Shown: piece after piece, positions 55,740 to 64,000 of the stretch
How the letters are laid out: every line of letters begins with the position of its first letter
Position numbering within the stretch: position 1 is the first letter of the stretch
Assembly (NCBI GenBank): GCA_022652945.1
Contig: JALCRV010000002.1
Span: 62,001 to 126,000, forward strand
Reading direction: 5' to 3'
Origin: Bacilli bacterium
Lineage (GTDB): Bacteria > Bacillota_I > Bacilli_A > RFN20 > CAG-288
DNA: 64,000 nt
Translations under genes and position numbers: made by a program
The notes under the pieces: model-generated
Seen by the model: the letters and a program-made list of their open reading frames with translations, nothing else
Database searches by the model: none
Told to the model about the DNA's origin: nothing

Positions 55740-58178
55740 ATGAAAAGAGCGATTAAGGCTACTATGGATTCGACGGTTTCCGAAAGGGAAAAAAAGAACG
55801 CTGTTCTTTCTAAGGAGACCGCGGAAGAAGGAATGGTTTTGTTGACTAATGCTGGAGGCTTGCCTTTAGAGGAAAGGGAAATCTTCCTCTTCGGTGTCGG
55901 GGCGAGGCATACAGCCTTTGGCGGGACCGGAAGCGGGGAGAACCGTCCGCGTTATAAGGTTAATATCGAACAAGGCTTAATCAATAACGGCTTTACCGTT
56001 TTGAATAAAGAATATCTGGATGAGTACGATGCTTTGTATGAGGCTAGTTACCAAGCTTGGAAGAAACAGACGAAAGAAGCTTTGAAGAAAGTCAATAAAC
56101 TGGAGAGTCTGGATTATACTTCCTCCCATCCTTTCTTCCCTCCGGAGGGGAGAGATCTAAAAGAGGACGAACTGCCCTCTGGTCAAAAGTCGGCAGCGGT
56201 TTACATTCTGACTAGAAAAGCAGGGGAAGGCTGCGACCGACTGCTGGCTAAAGGTGATTACTTTATCACCGATGAAGAATTGGCTTTCTTGAAGAGATTA
56301 AAGGCATGCTTTTCAAAATTGATTTTGGTCTTGAATGTCGGAGCGGTCATGGATTTGTCTTTCTTAAAAGAAGTCCAGCCTTCCGCCGTCCTGCTTTTGA
56401 TGCAGGCGGGAATGGAGACCGGGAATGCCTTAGGTGAAGTCTTGGCGGGAAAGAAGACCCCGAGCGGAAAGCTTGCGGATACCTGGGGCGAAAAATATGA
56501 GGATTATCCTTCCAGCTCGACTTTCTCATATTTAAAAGGTGATCCGACTTACGAGGAATATAAGGAAGGCATCTTGGTCGGCTACCGTTTCTTTGATGCT
56601 GAACAGATTAAGCCTTTGTTCCCTTTTGGCTTCGGTCTCTCCTATGCCGACTTCCAACTGAATTACTCCGACATAAAACTTGAAGGCAGCTCGGTGACCG
56701 TTTCTTTCCAAGTCAGCAACACCTCCCAAAAATACGCTGGTAAAGAAGTCGTCCAAGTTTACCTTTCTTGTCCGGAAGGAAAACTAAAGAAAGAAGTAAA
56801 AAGCCTTGTCGGCTTTAAGAAAACTCCTTTGCTGACACCGGGAGAAAAAAGCGAACTTACGATTTCTTTCGACTTGAAAGATTCCGCTTCCTACGATGAA
56901 AAGAGTGCCTCCTATATCCTTGAAAAAGGTATTTATTATGTTTTGGCGGGGAATTCTTCCGCTTCGTTGACCCCTGTCTGTTCCTTGACTTTAAATGAAG
57001 ATATCATCACGGAAAAACTGATGAATATCTGCACGTTGAAATCGAAGCTTGAGGAGATTGAAATCCCGGTTTTGAAAAGAGAATTCAAAGTCTCTAAAGA
57101 TTTTGTCATCGATCCGCAGGCCTTTAAGACCAAAACGATCGATTACACCTCTGATTTACGCTTGGGCGGGGAAGAGGTGGAGAAGATCATCGCTAGGTTA
57201 AAAGATAAAGATTTGGCACATTTGGTAGTCGGCACTTCTTACCTTGGTGTTTCCCATCATACGGTCTTTGGAGCCGGTGGGTATACCACCTCCAAGTTCT
57301 ACTCTAAGGGCATCGATAATATGCCGATGTCAGATGGGCCCCAAGGGTTGAATGTCACCCCGGTTGCCAAAAAACAAAAGCAAAATTTCGTAAATACTCC
57401 AGCGCTTCCTGAGGCTTTAACCGGAGGGCTTTTAGGAAAGATCCTTAAGGAACCGAAAGTTGGTACGAAAGGCTGTTATTACCAATATATGACCGCTTGG
57501 CCTTGCGAGACCGAGGTCGCGCAGACTTGGAATGAAGAACTGATGGAAAACATCGGCCGGGCTACCGGGGAGGAGATGGAAGAAATCGGCTTGGTCTTCT
57601 GGCTGGCTCCCGCCATGAATATCCACCGCAATCCGCTCTGCGGCCGCAATTACGAATATTATTCCGAGGATCCTCTTCTCAGCGGCAAGACGGCCGCCTC
57701 GGTGACAAAAGGTGTGCAGTCCATTAAGGGAAAGTATGTGACTTTGAAGCACTTCGCCTGCAATAACCTAGAGACCAAGAGAAATAAATCCAATTCGATT
57801 CTTTCGGAAAGAGCCCTGAGGGAAATCTATTTGAAAGGCTTTGAGATTGGAGTTGAAGAAGGCGGAGCGAAAGGCATCATGTCTTCATATAACCTGATCA
57901 ACGGTGTCTATTCTCCGAATAATCATGATTTATTGACCAATGCTCTCCGTTACGAGTGGGGCTTTAAGGGCTTGGTCATGACCGACTGGTTTGCGACCGG
58001 ACACGATACGGCCTATTCCGGATTAGGGGTTTTGGCGGGCAACGATTTGATCATGCCCGGAATTCCTAAGGATGTGAAAGAGGTCGAAAAGGCTTTAAAG
58101 GAAAAGAAAATCACTAGGCAGGATTTGGAAATTTCCGCCCGAAGAATTATCGCTTTAGATTTAGAATCTTATCGTTGA
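55740..58178 (+). CDS. Glycoside hydrolase family 3 protein (beta-glucosidase-like), permuted domain order
   Basis: N-terminal GH3_C-like ('GMETGNALGEVLAGKKTPSGKLADTW', 'FGFGLSYADF'), Fn3-like middle, C-terminal TIM barrel ('MSDGPQGLN', 'AMNIHRNPLCGRNYEYYSEDPLLSG', 'KGLVMTDW'). Confidence 0.9.
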   Translation: MKRAIKATMDSTVSEREKKNAVLSKETAEEGMVLLTNAGGLPLEEREIFLFGVGARHTAFGGTGSGENRPRYKVNIEQGLINNGFTVLNKEYLDEYDALYEASYQAWKKQTKEALKKVNKLESLDYTSSHPFFPPEGRDLKEDELPSGQKSAAVYILTRKAGEGCDRLLAKGDYFITDEELAFLKRLKACFSKLILVLNVGAVMDLSFLKEVQPSAVLLLMQAGMETGNALGEVLAGKKTPSGKLADTWGEKYEDYPSSSTFSYLKGDPTYEEYKEGILVGYRFFDAEQIKPLFPFGFGLSYADFQLNYSDIKLEGSSVTVSFQVSNTSQKYAGKEVVQVYLSCPEGKLKKEVKSLVGFKKTPLLTPGEKSELTISFDLKDSASYDEKSASYILEKGIYYVLAGNSSASLTPVCSLTLNEDIITEKLMNICTLKSKLEEIEIPVLKREFKVSKDFVIDPQAFKTKTIDYTSDLRLGGEEVEKIIARLKDKDLAHLVVGTSYLGVSHHTVFGAGGYTTSKFYSKGIDNMPMSDGPQGLNVTPVAKKQKQNFVNTPALPEALTGGLLGKILKEPKVGTKGCYYQYMTAWPCETEVAQTWNEELMENIGRATGEEMEEIGLVFWLAPAMNIHRNPLCGRNYEYYSEDPLLSGKTAASVTKGVQSIKGKYVTLKHFACNNLETKRNKSNSILSERALREIYLKGFEIGVEEGGAKGIMSSYNLINGVYSPNNHDLLTNALRYEWGFKGLVMTDWFATGHDTAYSGLGVLAGNDLIMPGIPKDVKEVEKALKEKKITRQDLEISARRIIALDLESYR

Positions 58179-58199
58179 TCAGATCTTCTTGCAAGGCTC

Positions 58200-58228
58200 A
58201 AGTCCTCCTAAAGCGGGAGGACTTTTTG
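58200..58228 (+). terminator. Rho-independent terminator after GH3 gene
   Basis: AAGTCCTCC / GGAGGACTT + T-tract. Confidence 0.8.
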
Positions 58229-58309
58229 AATTTTTGCGCTAAATCGCCATCTTTTTATTAACACTTGCTAATCAGCCGTTTATAATTAGTCTATCTGGAA
58301 AGAAAAAGC

Positions 58310-60129
58310 ATGAAAAAAGATAAAACTGATAAAGAGATGGCCCAGCCGACCAAAGGCTTGTTAAAGCGCTTCTTAAGTTACTACAAACCTCATAAGAAAT
58401 TGTTCTTCTTAGATATGCTAGCTTCCTTTTTAATTTCAGCCATCGGTCTTTCTTATCCGATTATCACGAGGACGATTTAAGAGACTACATCAAAGAAACC
58501 GGCAGCGATTTTACGATGATCTGGATTATGTCGGCGGTGGTCTTAGTCCTTTATATCCTGAGGATGTTTCTCCGCTTTTTCGTTCAGTATTACGGTCATA
58601 TGATGGGCACTTATATGCAAGCCCAGATGCGTTCAGATATGTTCTCCCATCTCGAGGAGTTGCCTTATTCTTACTACGATAATCACGAAACCGGAAAAAT
58701 CATGTCGCGGATGACGACGGATTTAGGCGATGTCTCCGAGTTGGCGCATCATGGACCGGAGAACTTCTTCATCTCTGGCTTTATGATCCTGGCGACTTTC
58801 ATTTATCTTTTGACGTTGAATGTTTACCTGACTTTGATTGTCTTCTCCATCGTTCCGCTGGTCTTCTTGATTACGATGAACCTGAGGAAAGGGATGGCTC
58901 ACGCTTTTATGGAATCAAGAAGATCGGTTGCCATCATTAATGCTTCCTTAGAGAATTCCTTGACGGGCATCAGGACCACTAAGGCTTTTACTAATGCTTC
59001 CAAAGAAGCGGAAAAATTTGAAAACTCAAACCAAACCTTCGTCAAAGCGAAAAAGCTCGCATATAAGGCCATGGCGAAGTTCCAGTCTTCAACTGCTTTC
59101 ATTACTGATTTATTCAATATTGTGGTGCTTCTGGCTGGTGCTTTATTTATGGCGCAGGGTGTTTTTTCTTACGATGTTCTGACCGCCTTTATTGTCTCCA
59201 TCAACTTATTTATTTCTCCCTTGACCACTTTGATTAACTTCACCGAGCAATTTGAAGACGGGGTGACCGGCTTTAAACGTTTCGCCTTTATCATGGATGA
59301 GCCGGCGGAGAAAGACCCTTCGGATGCGATTGATCTGCCATCTATCCAAGGGAAGATTCAGTTCAAGGATGTCTCCTTTCATTACCGTCCGGATCGGTCG
59401 ATTCTGAAGCATATCGATCTTTTGGTCGCTCCCGGGGAGAAACTTGCCTTGGTCGGTCCTTCCGGTGGTGGGAAAACGACCATTTGTCACCTGATTCCGC
59501 GCTTCTATCCAGCGGATGAAGGAGAGATTACGATTGATGACCACGATATCCGTCTGATCAAAATGGCTTCATTAAGAAAAAATATAGGCATTGTTCAACA
59601 GGATGTCTTTATCTTCGATGGGACCATCGAAGAAAATATCCTTTATGGGAGATTGACTGCCACCAGAGAAGAAGTAATTGAAGCCGCAAAGAAAGCTCGT
59701 TTATATGATTACATCCTTTCTTTGCCCGAAGGTCTGCTGACTCAAGTCGGAGAAAGGGGAGTCAAGCTTTCCGGTGGCCAGAAGCAAAGAATTTCTATCG
59801 CGCGTATTTTCTTAAAGAATCCTTCGATTCTGATTCTTGATGAGGCCACTTCCGCTTTGGATAATGTCACGGAGCTTTTGATTCAGGAAGCCTTGGATGA
59901 GCTCTGCAAGGGGAGGACCACAATCGTGGTCGCCCACCGTCTCTCGACCGTGAAGACCGCTAACCGCATCGCGGTGGTCGATCAAGGCGAAATTAAAGAA
60001 ATCGGCACGCATGATGAACTGATGAATAAAGAGAACGGGATTTATAAGGAACTTTATGAACTGCAATTTCGCTCGAATAGTTCCGTCTCCGATCTTTTCA
60101 ATGTCGACGCCAAGATAAAAATGGCTTAA
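58310..60129 (+). pseudogene. ABC exporter (TMD-NBD) gene interrupted by a single-base frameshift near 58476-58478
   Basis: 58310..58480 encodes MKKDKTDKEMAQPTKGLLKRFLSYYKPHKKLFFLDMLASFLISAIGLSYPIITRTI-stop. Adding one T to ATTTAAG restores ...IITRTILRDYIKETGSDFTMIWIMS... in frame with ORF 58516..60129 (Walker A 'GPSGGGKTT', 'LSGGQKQ', 'ILILDEATSALD'). Confidence 0.85.
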
Positions 60130-60353
60130 CAGAACTTGATTCCTGATAAGAAATAAGTGACTTTTCTAAGGGAGTCATTTAGTTTTGACATATAAGATAA
60201 TGCGCAAAAAAAATACGCGAGATAAATCTAACCGCTGAAAACAGTTCTAATTTCGCTTCCTGGTTTTGACAGTCGGTGAGAAATGCCATATTAAGAAAAT
60301 TATTACTTTTATTTTTAAAATAGTATAATTTGTATCGGGAGGTTATTAACCTT

Positions 60354-60923
60354 ATGTCAAAAAATCTGTCTACTCGTAAGTTAATTGCGGCTGGTTTGTT
60401 GGGCGCTGGTTTTATTTCCTATCTGATCTTTACCTTTACGATGACCGCTAAACAAGGCTACATTCCTTTACTCTGGGTTGTATTGGCTTTCATCTTTATT
60501 TTCGGACTTGGCTTTTTCTTGGGGATGTTAGGCGATAAGTTCTCCGCCTTATCCAAGAACTCCTTGATCACCTTAGTCATCGGAAATATCGTCATCAGCT
60601 TAGTTCAGGATCCTTCGCAGTTAAGCCAACTCAGTTCCAATAATCCTGCCTATGTCAATGCTCAGAAATTATTCGCTGGGATCGCGGGCCTCTGCTGCCT
60701 TCTAGTTATCGTAGCCTTCGTCTTGGCTTATTCTTTGCCGGCTGTCGGAGCCATCATTAAGAAAATCGCTTTGATCGGGCTTATCGTTATTGCGGTTCTT
60801 TATTTAGCTTCCGGCATCTGCGATTTCTGGGCTGGTGAATATTGGTGGACATTCTTCGGGCTTTTCACCGCCGCCTTAGTTTATTTAGGCTTCTACTTCG
60901 CCATTCCGGAATACGACAAATAA
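60354..60923 (+). CDS. Small multi-TM membrane protein, unknown function
   Basis: Hydrophobic segments throughout; RBS GGGAGG supports the ATG at 60354 inside ORF 60330..60923. Confidence 0.7.
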   Translation: MSKNLSTRKLIAAGLLGAGFISYLIFTFTMTAKQGYIPLLWVVLAFIFIFGLGFFLGMLGDKFSALSKNSLITLVIGNIVISLVQDPSQLSQLSSNNPAYVNAQKLFAGIAGLCCLLVIVAFVLAYSLPAVGAIIKKIALIGLIVIAVLYLASGICDFWAGEYWWTFFGLFTAALVYLGFYFAIPEYDK

Positions 60924-60945
60924 CCTTAGACTAAACTAATTATTC

Positions 60946-60975
60946 ACGAGCGGGGAAACCCGCTCGTTTTTCTTT
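60946..60975 (+). terminator. Rho-independent terminator
   Basis: ACGAGCGGG-GAAA-CCCGCTCGT + T-tract. Confidence 0.85.
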
Positions 60976-61074
60976 TCGTGATAAAAAGAGAGAAAAGTCT
61001 TCGAAATTACGTTTTACTGATTACTTAATATTGTCTATAATAGAAATATTAAATTATCGAGGAGGAAAAGAGCG

Positions 61075-62454
61075 ATGGTTAAGGCGTTTTATAACCTTAA
61101 GACACTTCATGAGTTGGCCAAGAGCATGACCGAGACATATAACGCCTTAAATGAAAGAAGGGGTCAGAGCGCTCTTTCATATAAAGACAAACTAGTTTTT
61201 GAAATCTTTTCCTTCGGCTTGCCTTTGCTCGATGATTACTTTAACGATAACCTTTTTTCCATTGTCAATTACCTTCGCTTCCGTTCGATTTTGGAAGCTG
61301 GATCCTTGATGTCCTTAGGGGAAGAGAAAGACTTTAAGGAAATCAATCTGCCTTTATTCGAAGATCAATTCAATATCATCAATTACCGGACTTATTTTAC
61401 CTTTACTCCTGACTTTGTCTCGCTCCACGACTTGAAGAATATTGAGTTGGTCTCGAAAGAGAAGATGGCGGAAGCCTTGAAGGCTGATGTCGATCATTCA
61501 CATAACCTGACTTCCGATAAGCTGACTGAGAAGAAGATGCCGATGCTTTTGGGAAGGGATCTTTCCGAGTCGGTCAGGACTTATTTAGGCTATATTTTCC
61601 AAGGCATTTATCTCCGCTCCGGTGAAATGATCCATCTGATTGATTACCGTGATCTAGATGATAAATACGCCATTGCTTTCTTTAACGATATCACCAGGAT
61701 GCTGATGAAAATCACCTCCGAGTATTCCTTCCCTTTGACTGGCAAGAAAGCGAAGATTGAGAAGAAACAAGTCGTCTCGTTGATCAATGCTTACGAAGAT
61801 GAGAAGGCGGCTTATTCCGCCTTGGTGAAAAAGCTCGATTCTCGTTTCCCGTCATCTTTTATCGCCGCCGCCTTTAAGAGGCTTGGCCAGATTGAAGGAT
61901 CTTTTGAAAATGTCCTCGCCAAAGGACGTTACTGGGAAGAAAACACCTTATACAAAATCCTGATTGAATTTTTAGCTAACGTCGATTCGGTCGCCTCTTC
62001 GCCTTCCAGCCTGATTTCCTTTAACTTCGGTGAAGAGATGAATAAACTGGGTGAGGAAGAAAGAGAACTTAAGTTCGTCTCGATGAGAAGGAATCTCATC
62101 ACCCCTAACCTCCTATGGCAACATTCTTCCTTACGTCAGATCGTCTATAGCTACCTAGATTCACTTAGACCGGTAAGCCAGACCTATTTCGGGCTGAAGC
62201 AGCCGGACTACCTGAAACTTAAATATTATGAGGCGCAGGCCTCTACCCACGGAAACGGATATCTTTTCTACGCCTCTATGCGCTATTTCGCTTTTGATAA
62301 AGAATTGGTCATGCTCCTTGATGAAATGATTAAAGAACTTGTCGATAAGATCCGCCTGACCTTTAAAGACACCCTTGATTTAACTGTTGAAGAAGAAGCC
62401 ATCCGTTCCTGCTTAGGAAAGAAAGAGACCGTTCTACTTAGTTTTGATAAGTGA
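61075..62454 (+). CDS. Hypothetical protein, no recognised domain
   Basis: 459-aa ORF with RBS GAGGAGG just upstream; preceded by a terminator. Confidence 0.72.
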   Translation: MVKAFYNLKTLHELAKSMTETYNALNERRGQSALSYKDKLVFEIFSFGLPLLDDYFNDNLFSIVNYLRFRSILEAGSLMSLGEEKDFKEINLPLFEDQFNIINYRTYFTFTPDFVSLHDLKNIELVSKEKMAEALKADVDHSHNLTSDKLTEKKMPMLLGRDLSESVRTYLGYIFQGIYLRSGEMIHLIDYRDLDDKYAIAFFNDITRMLMKITSEYSFPLTGKKAKIEKKQVVSLINAYEDEKAAYSALVKKLDSRFPSSFIAAAFKRLGQIEGSFENVLAKGRYWEENTLYKILIEFLANVDSVASSPSSLISFNFGEEMNKLGEEERELKFVSMRRNLITPNLLWQHSSLRQIVYSYLDSLRPVSQTYFGLKQPDYLKLKYYEAQASTHGNGYLFYASMRYFAFDKELVMLLDEMIKELVDKIRLTFKDTLDLTVEEEAIRSCLGKKETVLLSFDK

Positions 62455-63156
62455 GAAAACCTCACCTATTTTCGCATCGATATAGAAATAATCCCTTAGG
62501 GGATTGTCATTAAGGTTGATGAAGACTTTTCTTTGGCCTTGGTAAAAATCGATAAAGGAAGCCGCCGGGTAGACCTTTAAAGACGTGCCACCGACGATTA
62601 AAAGGTCAGCTTGCTTTAAGGCTAAGATGGTCTTGTTGATCACTTCTTCATCTAAAGCCTCTCCGTACAAGACTACTTCCGGTTTGACCAGCCCTCCGCA
62701 GTCATCACAGTGGGGTACTCCCTCCGCCTCTTTAACGTATTTTGCTGAAAAGGATTTTCCGCAACTGAGACAACGGTTTTTATAAATCGTTCCGTGCAAT
62801 TCGAGGACTTTACTGGATCCCGCCATTTGATGGAGGCCATCGATATTCTGGGTGACGATGGTGATATCCTTGCCATGCTTTTCCAATTCCGCCAACTTCC
62901 GGTGGCAGGCATTAGGTTTGGCATCCAAGTACATCATCTTATTTTTGTAGAAGTCGTAAAAGCCGTCGGGATCTTGGAAGAAATATTCGTGGGAGACGAT
63001 CTCCTCGGCGGAGAGGTTGTTCGTATAAAGACCCGTGGCAGAGCGGAAATCCGGGATGCCGGATTCGGTGGAGACTCCAGCCCCGCCGAAGAACACGATA
63101 TGCTTGGCCTCATCGATCCATTTTTGGAGTTGTTCGATCTTTTCTTTATTTAACAT
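62434..63156 (-). CDS. Sir2 family NAD-dependent protein deacylase
   Basis: 'IVFFGGAGVSTESGIPDFRS', 'IVTQNIDGLHQMAGSSKVLELHG', paired Cys 'CLSCGKSF...CDDCGG', 'VVLYGEAL', 'LLIVGGTSLKVYPAA'. Confidence 0.95.
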   Translation of the reverse strand: MLNKEKIEQLQKWIDEAKHIVFFGGAGVSTESGIPDFRSATGLYTNNLSAEEIVSHEYFFQDPDGFYDFYKNKMMYLDAKPNACHRKLAELEKHGKDITIVTQNIDGLHQMAGSSKVLELHGTIYKNRCLSCGKSFSAKYVKEAEGVPHCDDCGGLVKPEVVLYGEALDEEVINKTILALKQADLLIVGGTSLKVYPAASFIDFYQGQRKVFINLNDNPLRDYFYIDAKIGEVFSLIKTK

Positions 63157-63264
63157 AAGATGTCTCCTTTATTTCCTTTTAGTATAGACCTTAGGTCGAC
63201 TGATTAACCAAAGCCACGGACAAAAAACGCCATCTGTGGTATTATTTTCCTTAAGGTAACAAGC

Positions 63265-64000
63265 ATGATTCAAAAACTAGGCGAATCCGATGTCGAAAAA
63301 ATATTCGAATATATCTCCCCTGATCCGGAGATGACTCTTTTTATCCGTGGTGATATTGAACAGCTGGGGATTAATAACCCCAATGTCCAAATGTATGCTT
63401 CCTTCCTTTCTGATGGGAGCTGGGATTTTCTCGTCCTAAAATATCGGAACACGATGTTCCAAGTCTATTCTCCTAAAACGTCTTACGATGTCGCTGAAAT
63501 GGCTTCTTTCTTAAAGGCTGAGAAGCTCACTTCTATCGCCGGGAAGAAAGAACTGGTAAGTCCACTGGCTTCGTTTTTCCCCGACCTTGTTTTTGAGGAT
63601 ACTTTTATGGCCAGATGCGATAAACCAGATGACTCTTTCTTAACTCCTTTAGGCCCGGAAGCGGAGATCAGAAGACTCGGGCCTGCGGACCTTGATGACT
63701 ATCTCGCCATGCGGGCATCGATTGAAGAATTCGCGGCGTTTGCTTCTTCTGACCCGGCAGAATTGGCTAGGGAAAAGAAGACTACTCTCGAGCATCTCAA
63801 GGCCGGGGATCTTATCGTCGGCGTTTTTGTGCTTGGCAAACTGGTTGGAGTGGCCGGAACGACCGCTTCTCACCAGGAGTCAGCTATGGTCGTCAGCGTT
63901 TGCACCAAAGTCGGATTCCGAAACAAGGGTTACGCTTCCTATGCGGTCACCTCTTTATGTCGAGAGGCCTTTAAGACGGGAAAGAAATACCTTTGTTTGT
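63265..64000 (+). CDS. GNAT family N-acetyltransferase (C-terminus cut by window edge)
   Basis: ATG at 63265 opens a frame to the window end: 'MIQKLGESDVEKIFEYIS...VVSVCTKVGFRNKGYASYAVTSLCREAF' (GNAT motif A-like). Confidence 0.8.
   Translation, partial: MIQKLGESDVEKIFEYISPDPEMTLFIRGDIEQLGINNPNVQMYASFLSDGSWDFLVLKYRNTMFQVYSPKTSYDVAEMASFLKAEKLTSIAGKKELVSPLASFFPDLVFEDTFMARCDKPDDSFLTPLGPEAEIRRLGPADLDDYLAMRASIEEFAAFASSDPAELAREKKTTLEHLKAGDLIVGVFVLGKLVGVAGTTASHQESAMVVSVCTKVGFRNKGYASYAVTSLCREAFKTGKKYLCL

Noticed and set aside
58470-58482. Programmed -1 ribosomal frameshift in the ABC exporter gene
   Set aside because: The sequence before the stop (G ACG ATT TAA) does not form an X_XXY_YYZ slippery heptamer and I saw no obvious stimulatory structure; mutation or assembly error is more likely.

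Overview
Chromosomal window from a low-to-mid GC Bacillota-like bacterium. It uses the standard code, since TGA is used as a stop (for example at the ends of comEA and holA). Gene density is high and most of it is housekeeping: an M32 carboxypeptidase (cut by the left edge), greA, comEA-comEC, tRNA-Asn/Glu, an NCS2 permease, a GPH symporter, a heterodimeric ABC exporter, fmt, cyclophilin, holA, glycerate kinase, rpsT, deoC, an RNase J paralogue, DegV, an XTP/dITP pyrophosphatase, purB-purA, tRNA-Phe/Asp, a CIRCE-controlled hrcA-grpE-dnaK-dnaJ operon, a GH3 glucosidase, a sirtuin and a GNAT (cut by the right edge). No rRNA, CRISPR array, prophage or transposase was seen. The most interesting points are: (1) a SorC-type-regulated five-gene operon (42.9-48.3 kb) with a kinase-like protein, a fused tandem class II aldolase whose N-terminal half looks degenerate, a GlpA-like oxidoreductase with an extra N-terminal domain, an FAD oxidoreductase and a DUF1667-like protein, plus an operator-like repeat in the divergent promoter; (2) an RNase J paralogue that has lost metal-ligand motifs; (3) a single-base frameshift in an ABC exporter gene; (4) a leader with a candidate attenuator upstream of the NCS2 permease; (5) tandem paralogous lipoproteins; (6) a perfect cre-consensus site upstream of the GPH symporter; (7) a domain-permuted GH3. 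No database search was run. Product names rest on motif recognition in the supplied translations.
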